From Saonia flava (lineage in GTDB: Bacteria > Bacteroidota > Bacteroidia > Flavobacteriales > Flavobacteriaceae), in assembly GCF_011927795.1 (NCBI RefSeq), contig NZ_JAATJJ010000001.1, positions 124,001 through 188,000 on the forward strand: a DNA stretch of 64,000 nucleotides, written 5' to 3'. Position 1 is the stretch's first letter. Each line of letters starts with the position of its first letter. This document shows positions 61,743 to 64,000 of this stretch, piece by piece. The notes beneath the pieces are model-generated. The model worked only from the letters and a program-made list of their open reading frames with translations, ran no database searches and was not told where the DNA came from. A program made the position numbers and the translations under genes.

Positions 61743-62444
61743 TTATTTATCTAAAGCTTCCTTTATGGCCGCTTCTGCCAAAGGGGCCATGATTTCATAA
61801 CCCAATTTATTGGGGTGCACCCCGTCAGAGGTCAATTCACCTCTCATACCATTATTTCCATCTGTCATGGCAGAAAAATAATCCAGATATACAATGTCCT
61901 TTGCTTGGGCATACTTTTTAATCTCCTTATTTAACTCAGGAATTCTAATGTTGGGATTTAAGCCTGGTCTCCATCTATAATCAAAAGCAGGGTGAACGGA
62001 GGCCAGCACAACAGTAATCCCATTGGCCATGGCAATCTCGGCCATAGAAGTTAGATTGTCCATAATCATTTGGGTACTGGCATAACCAGTATTTTCTGCG
62101 ATATCATTGGTCCCTGCGCAGATAACCACCACTTTAGGTTTTAAATTTATTACATCTTGCTTAAATCTTAGGAGCATTTGTGGCGTGGTCTGCCCACCGA
62201 TTCCCCTGTTTACATAGGGTTTCCCTTCAAAAAATTCGGGTTGGTGGTGGCTCCAACCTATGGTAATGGAATTCCCCATAAAAACAACCCTGTCCTCACC
62301 CGCTTTAGGGTCACCCAGCGCTGCATTGTCTTCTTGGAATCTGCCCAAGTTGCACCAGTCCCTGGAAATATCTTGTGCAATAGTGTTGTTCATACTAAAA
62401 AGAGAAGCTATCATTGCGAACATGGCTATTTTAATTGTTTTCAT
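61743..62444 (-). CDS. Exported GDSL/SGNH-family esterase
   Basis: 233 aa. Signal peptide about 1-23 (ending NTIAQ). SGNH blocks: VVFMGNSITIGW near 53-64 (block I, Ser nucleophile 58), NRGIGGQTTPQML near 79-91 (block II Gly), CAGTNDIAENTG near 110-121 (block III Asn), SDGVHPNKLGYEIM near 205-218 (block V Asp/His). The enzyme hydrolyses esters, perhaps acetyl groups on polysaccharides, in the periplasm or outside. Between the dehydrogenase and the small membrane protein genes. Confidence 0.9.
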   Translation of the reverse strand: MKTIKIAMFAMIASLFSMNNTIAQDISRDWCNLGRFQEDNAALGDPKAGEDRVVFMGNSITIGWSHHQPEFFEGKPYVNRGIGGQTTPQMLLRFKQDVINLKPKVVVICAGTNDIAENTGYASTQMIMDNLTSMAEIAMANGITVVLASVHPAFDYRWRPGLNPNIRIPELNKEIKKYAQAKDIVYLDYFSAMTDGNNGMRGELTSDGVHPNKLGYEIMAPLAEAAIKEALDK

Positions 62445-62480
62445 GAGTTTATTTTTTTGGTTTGGTATGATATGATGGTT

Positions 62481-64000
62481 TTATTTAAGTCCCTTACGTT
62501 GGTGCAATACGTCCGCAGCAATAATATTGCCAGAGGTTTCCCCAAATTCTATTCTAATAAAATTCAAGATATCCCTTATTTCTTCATCTGGCAAATTTTG
62601 ATAGGATGGCATTTCATCTTGGTATTCCACACCATTTACCGTAATAGGGGTATTTAACCCTTTTAGCATTACATCTATTAATCTGGAATTGTTCCCAGTG
62701 ACCCATTCACTGTTTACCAAAGGCGGAATCTGTCCCACATTTCCTTTTCCATCGGGTCTATGGCACGCTGCACATTGCGCCATATACAATTTTTGACCAC
62801 TTAACAATTCATCATCTGTAGCATTAAAATTCCAATCTTCAGAGGGTAGGGCATAAGGCTCTTTATCCTCTACAAGCTCCATTCGGTTTTCTAGGGTTGC
62901 CAATTGTTCCAACATATTGGAATTTACTTTTTCTATTTTAATAATGCGGTCGCCCCTTTCTTTTGGTAGAGAATCATACATCCAAGGTTGATGCCCGGGA
63001 TGCCAATCTAGATTACTGGTGGCAATATAGATTTCACCATTTTTTCCCATAGCCACATCTCTAATTCTTCCCAACCTTTTTTGGAACAAGATGTGTTCGT
63101 TGATTACTTGGTCACCAGAATTATTTAAGTTTAATACCCTGAGCGATTGTCCTTTTAAAGTTGCTTGGATCAAGCTGTTCTTCCATTCAGGAATAAGTGT
63201 GTGGTTGTAGTACAAAAGCCCCGAAGTGGCCACAGTGGGTGTCCATGCCTGTAAGGGCTCCTTAATGTTGTGTTGGTCACAATATAGTTTTTCCCTTTCC
63301 AAATCACAGTATCCATGGACATCTGGCCAACCGTAATTGGATTTTTTGGTAATGATATTAATTTCGTCATCATTAAGTGGACCATGCTCGGATGCATAGA
63401 GTTTCCCATTTCCGTAGGCAATGCCCTGTACATTTCTATGTCCCATGCTCCAAACGGGAGAATTGGGATAGGGGTTGTTTGTTGGAATACTTCCGTCTAA
63501 GTTAATACGGAGTATTTTACCGTTCATAACTTTTGGGTTTTGGGTCAGTTCTGTGTCACCACCAGCATCTCCCAAACCTAAAAATAGGGTATGGTCATCC
63601 CCAATGAACATTCTAGAACCATTATGGAAGGTATTCCCAGGAATGGCATCTAGAATTGTGGTTTGCTCTATTAACTCATTATTCTTAAAGGTAAACCGGA
63701 CCACTCTGGAAAAAATATGGTCCAATAGATTGGAATCTTTCTCTGCATAGGTATAATGCACATATACATAGGGATTATCGGAGAAATCTGGATGTAAGAC
63801 CATACTGAACAGTCCCGATGATTTTCTATAAAACATATCATTAACAGTCACTAACTGTTGAAGTTCACCGGTTTCTACATGCACCCTGGTTATGGTTCCC
63901 TTTTGTTCCGTAAACCAAACCCAGTTATCTGGACCCACTTCCAAATCCCATGGAACTTCCAAATTATGGGCCACTTCCGTGGCAACCAATAGGCTAGATT
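62481..64000 (-). CDS. PQQ-type sugar dehydrogenase fused to a cytochrome c domain, 5' end cut by the window
   Basis: The frame is open through base 64000, so the start and signal peptide lie outside; about 505 residues are present. N-terminal: six-bladed propeller of the soluble glucose dehydrogenase type (EVPWDLEVGPDNWVWFTEQKGTITRV, NGSRMFIGDDHTLFLGLGDAGGD, GHRNVQGIAYGNGKLYASEHGP, KKSNYGWPDVHGYCD). C-terminal about 90 aa: c-type cytochrome with CAACH heme motif and the probable axial Met in QDEMPSY. Electrons from sugar oxidation would pass to the bound haem and then to the respiratory chain. Upstream of the GDSL gene by 36 bases, likely same unit. Confidence 0.88.
   Translation of the reverse strand, partial: SSLLVATEVAHNLEVPWDLEVGPDNWVWFTEQKGTITRVHVETGELQQLVTVNDMFYRKSSGLFSMVLHPDFSDNPYVYVHYTYAEKDSNLLDHIFSRVVRFTFKNNELIEQTTILDAIPGNTFHNGSRMFIGDDHTLFLGLGDAGGDTELTQNPKVMNGKILRINLDGSIPTNNPYPNSPVWSMGHRNVQGIAYGNGKLYASEHGPLNDDEINIITKKSNYGWPDVHGYCDLEREKLYCDQHNIKEPLQAWTPTVATSGLLYYNHTLIPEWKNSLIQATLKGQSLRVLNLNNSGDQVINEHILFQKRLGRIRDVAMGKNGEIYIATSNLDWHPGHQPWMYDSLPKERGDRIIKIEKVNSNMLEQLATLENRMELVEDKEPYALPSEDWNFNATDDELLSGQKLYMAQCAACHRPDGKGNVGQIPPLVNSEWVTGNNSRLIDVMLKGLNTPITVNGVEYQDEMPSYQNLPDEEIRDILNFIRIEFGETSGNIIAADVLHQRKGLK

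Overview
The window is ordinary-looking chromosome from an AT-rich member of the Bacteroidota, most likely a marine flavobacterium (Flavobacteriaceae). Three things support this. The putative promoters carry the Bacteroidota -7 box TAnnTTTG. The families are typical of the group: YfhO, DUF4834, a CAL67264-type small membrane protein, an M16 protease pair and OmpA/TonB-type outer membrane proteins. Lipoproteins and Sec signal peptides that end in ...AQ or ...SQ are common. No rRNA, tRNA, prophage, insertion sequence or CRISPR array was seen. The gene at each edge is cut: an acyl-CoA carboxylase beta subunit on the left and a PQQ-type sugar dehydrogenase with a cytochrome c domain on the right.

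Layout. 1-9.6 kb: carboxylase fragment, Gfo/Idh/MocA oxidoreductase, small membrane protein, EttA-type ABC-F ATPase, an M16 pair (one catalytic, one not), a metallo-beta-lactamase-fold lipoprotein, a coiled-coil membrane protein and fumarase C. 9.7-14.5 kb: 57-aa membrane protein, TonB-receptor-like barrel with a Gly/Tyr- and Lys-rich partner, ArsC-like reductase, and release factor 2 (prfB) with an intact programmed +1 frameshift. 14.5-17.9 kb: transglutaminase / alpha-E / circularly permuted ATP-grasp operon. 18-26.2 kb: zinc metalloprotease, threonine aldolase with a TTG start, YegP-like protein, OmpA-family protein, thioredoxin, YbaB and a prolyl oligopeptidase lipoprotein. 26.3-30.4 kb: a cysteine-synthase-like enzyme next to a serine-palmitoyltransferase-like enzyme, a good candidate for sulfonolipid (capnine) or sphingolipid synthesis, followed by DUF2200 and a GNAT protein.

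30.5-41 kb: outer membrane transporter-like protein, a divergent surface-polysaccharide operon (DUF4834, YfhO, GT4, flippase), a double beta-propeller membrane protein and a very basic low-complexity secreted protein. 41.3-45 kb: mercaptopyruvate sulfurtransferase and uvrA. 45.2-47.1 kb: the most unusual part, a tandem duplication of a two-gene module made of an ECF-like sigma factor and a 47-aa protein; both 47-aa genes are too short for ordinary ORF calling. 47.1-57.8 kb: an endonuclease III without any cysteine, Bcp peroxiredoxin, a conserved protein of unknown function, a PhnP-like hydrolase, PQQ-type dehydrogenase, esterase, a dihydroorotase-like protein that has lost its HxH metal ligands, a BatA-type membrane protein and a GT2 glycosyltransferase. 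58-64 kb: fatty acid hydroxylase/sterol desaturase family protein, TolB-N/TPR protein, GDSL esterase and the truncated cytochrome c dehydrogenase.

Most genes are housekeeping, envelope or lipid related. The points most worth a second look are the duplicated sigma/47-aa module, the candidate sulfonolipid pair, the cysteine-free Nth and the pseudo-dihydroorotase. All function calls come from reading motifs by eye; no database search was run.
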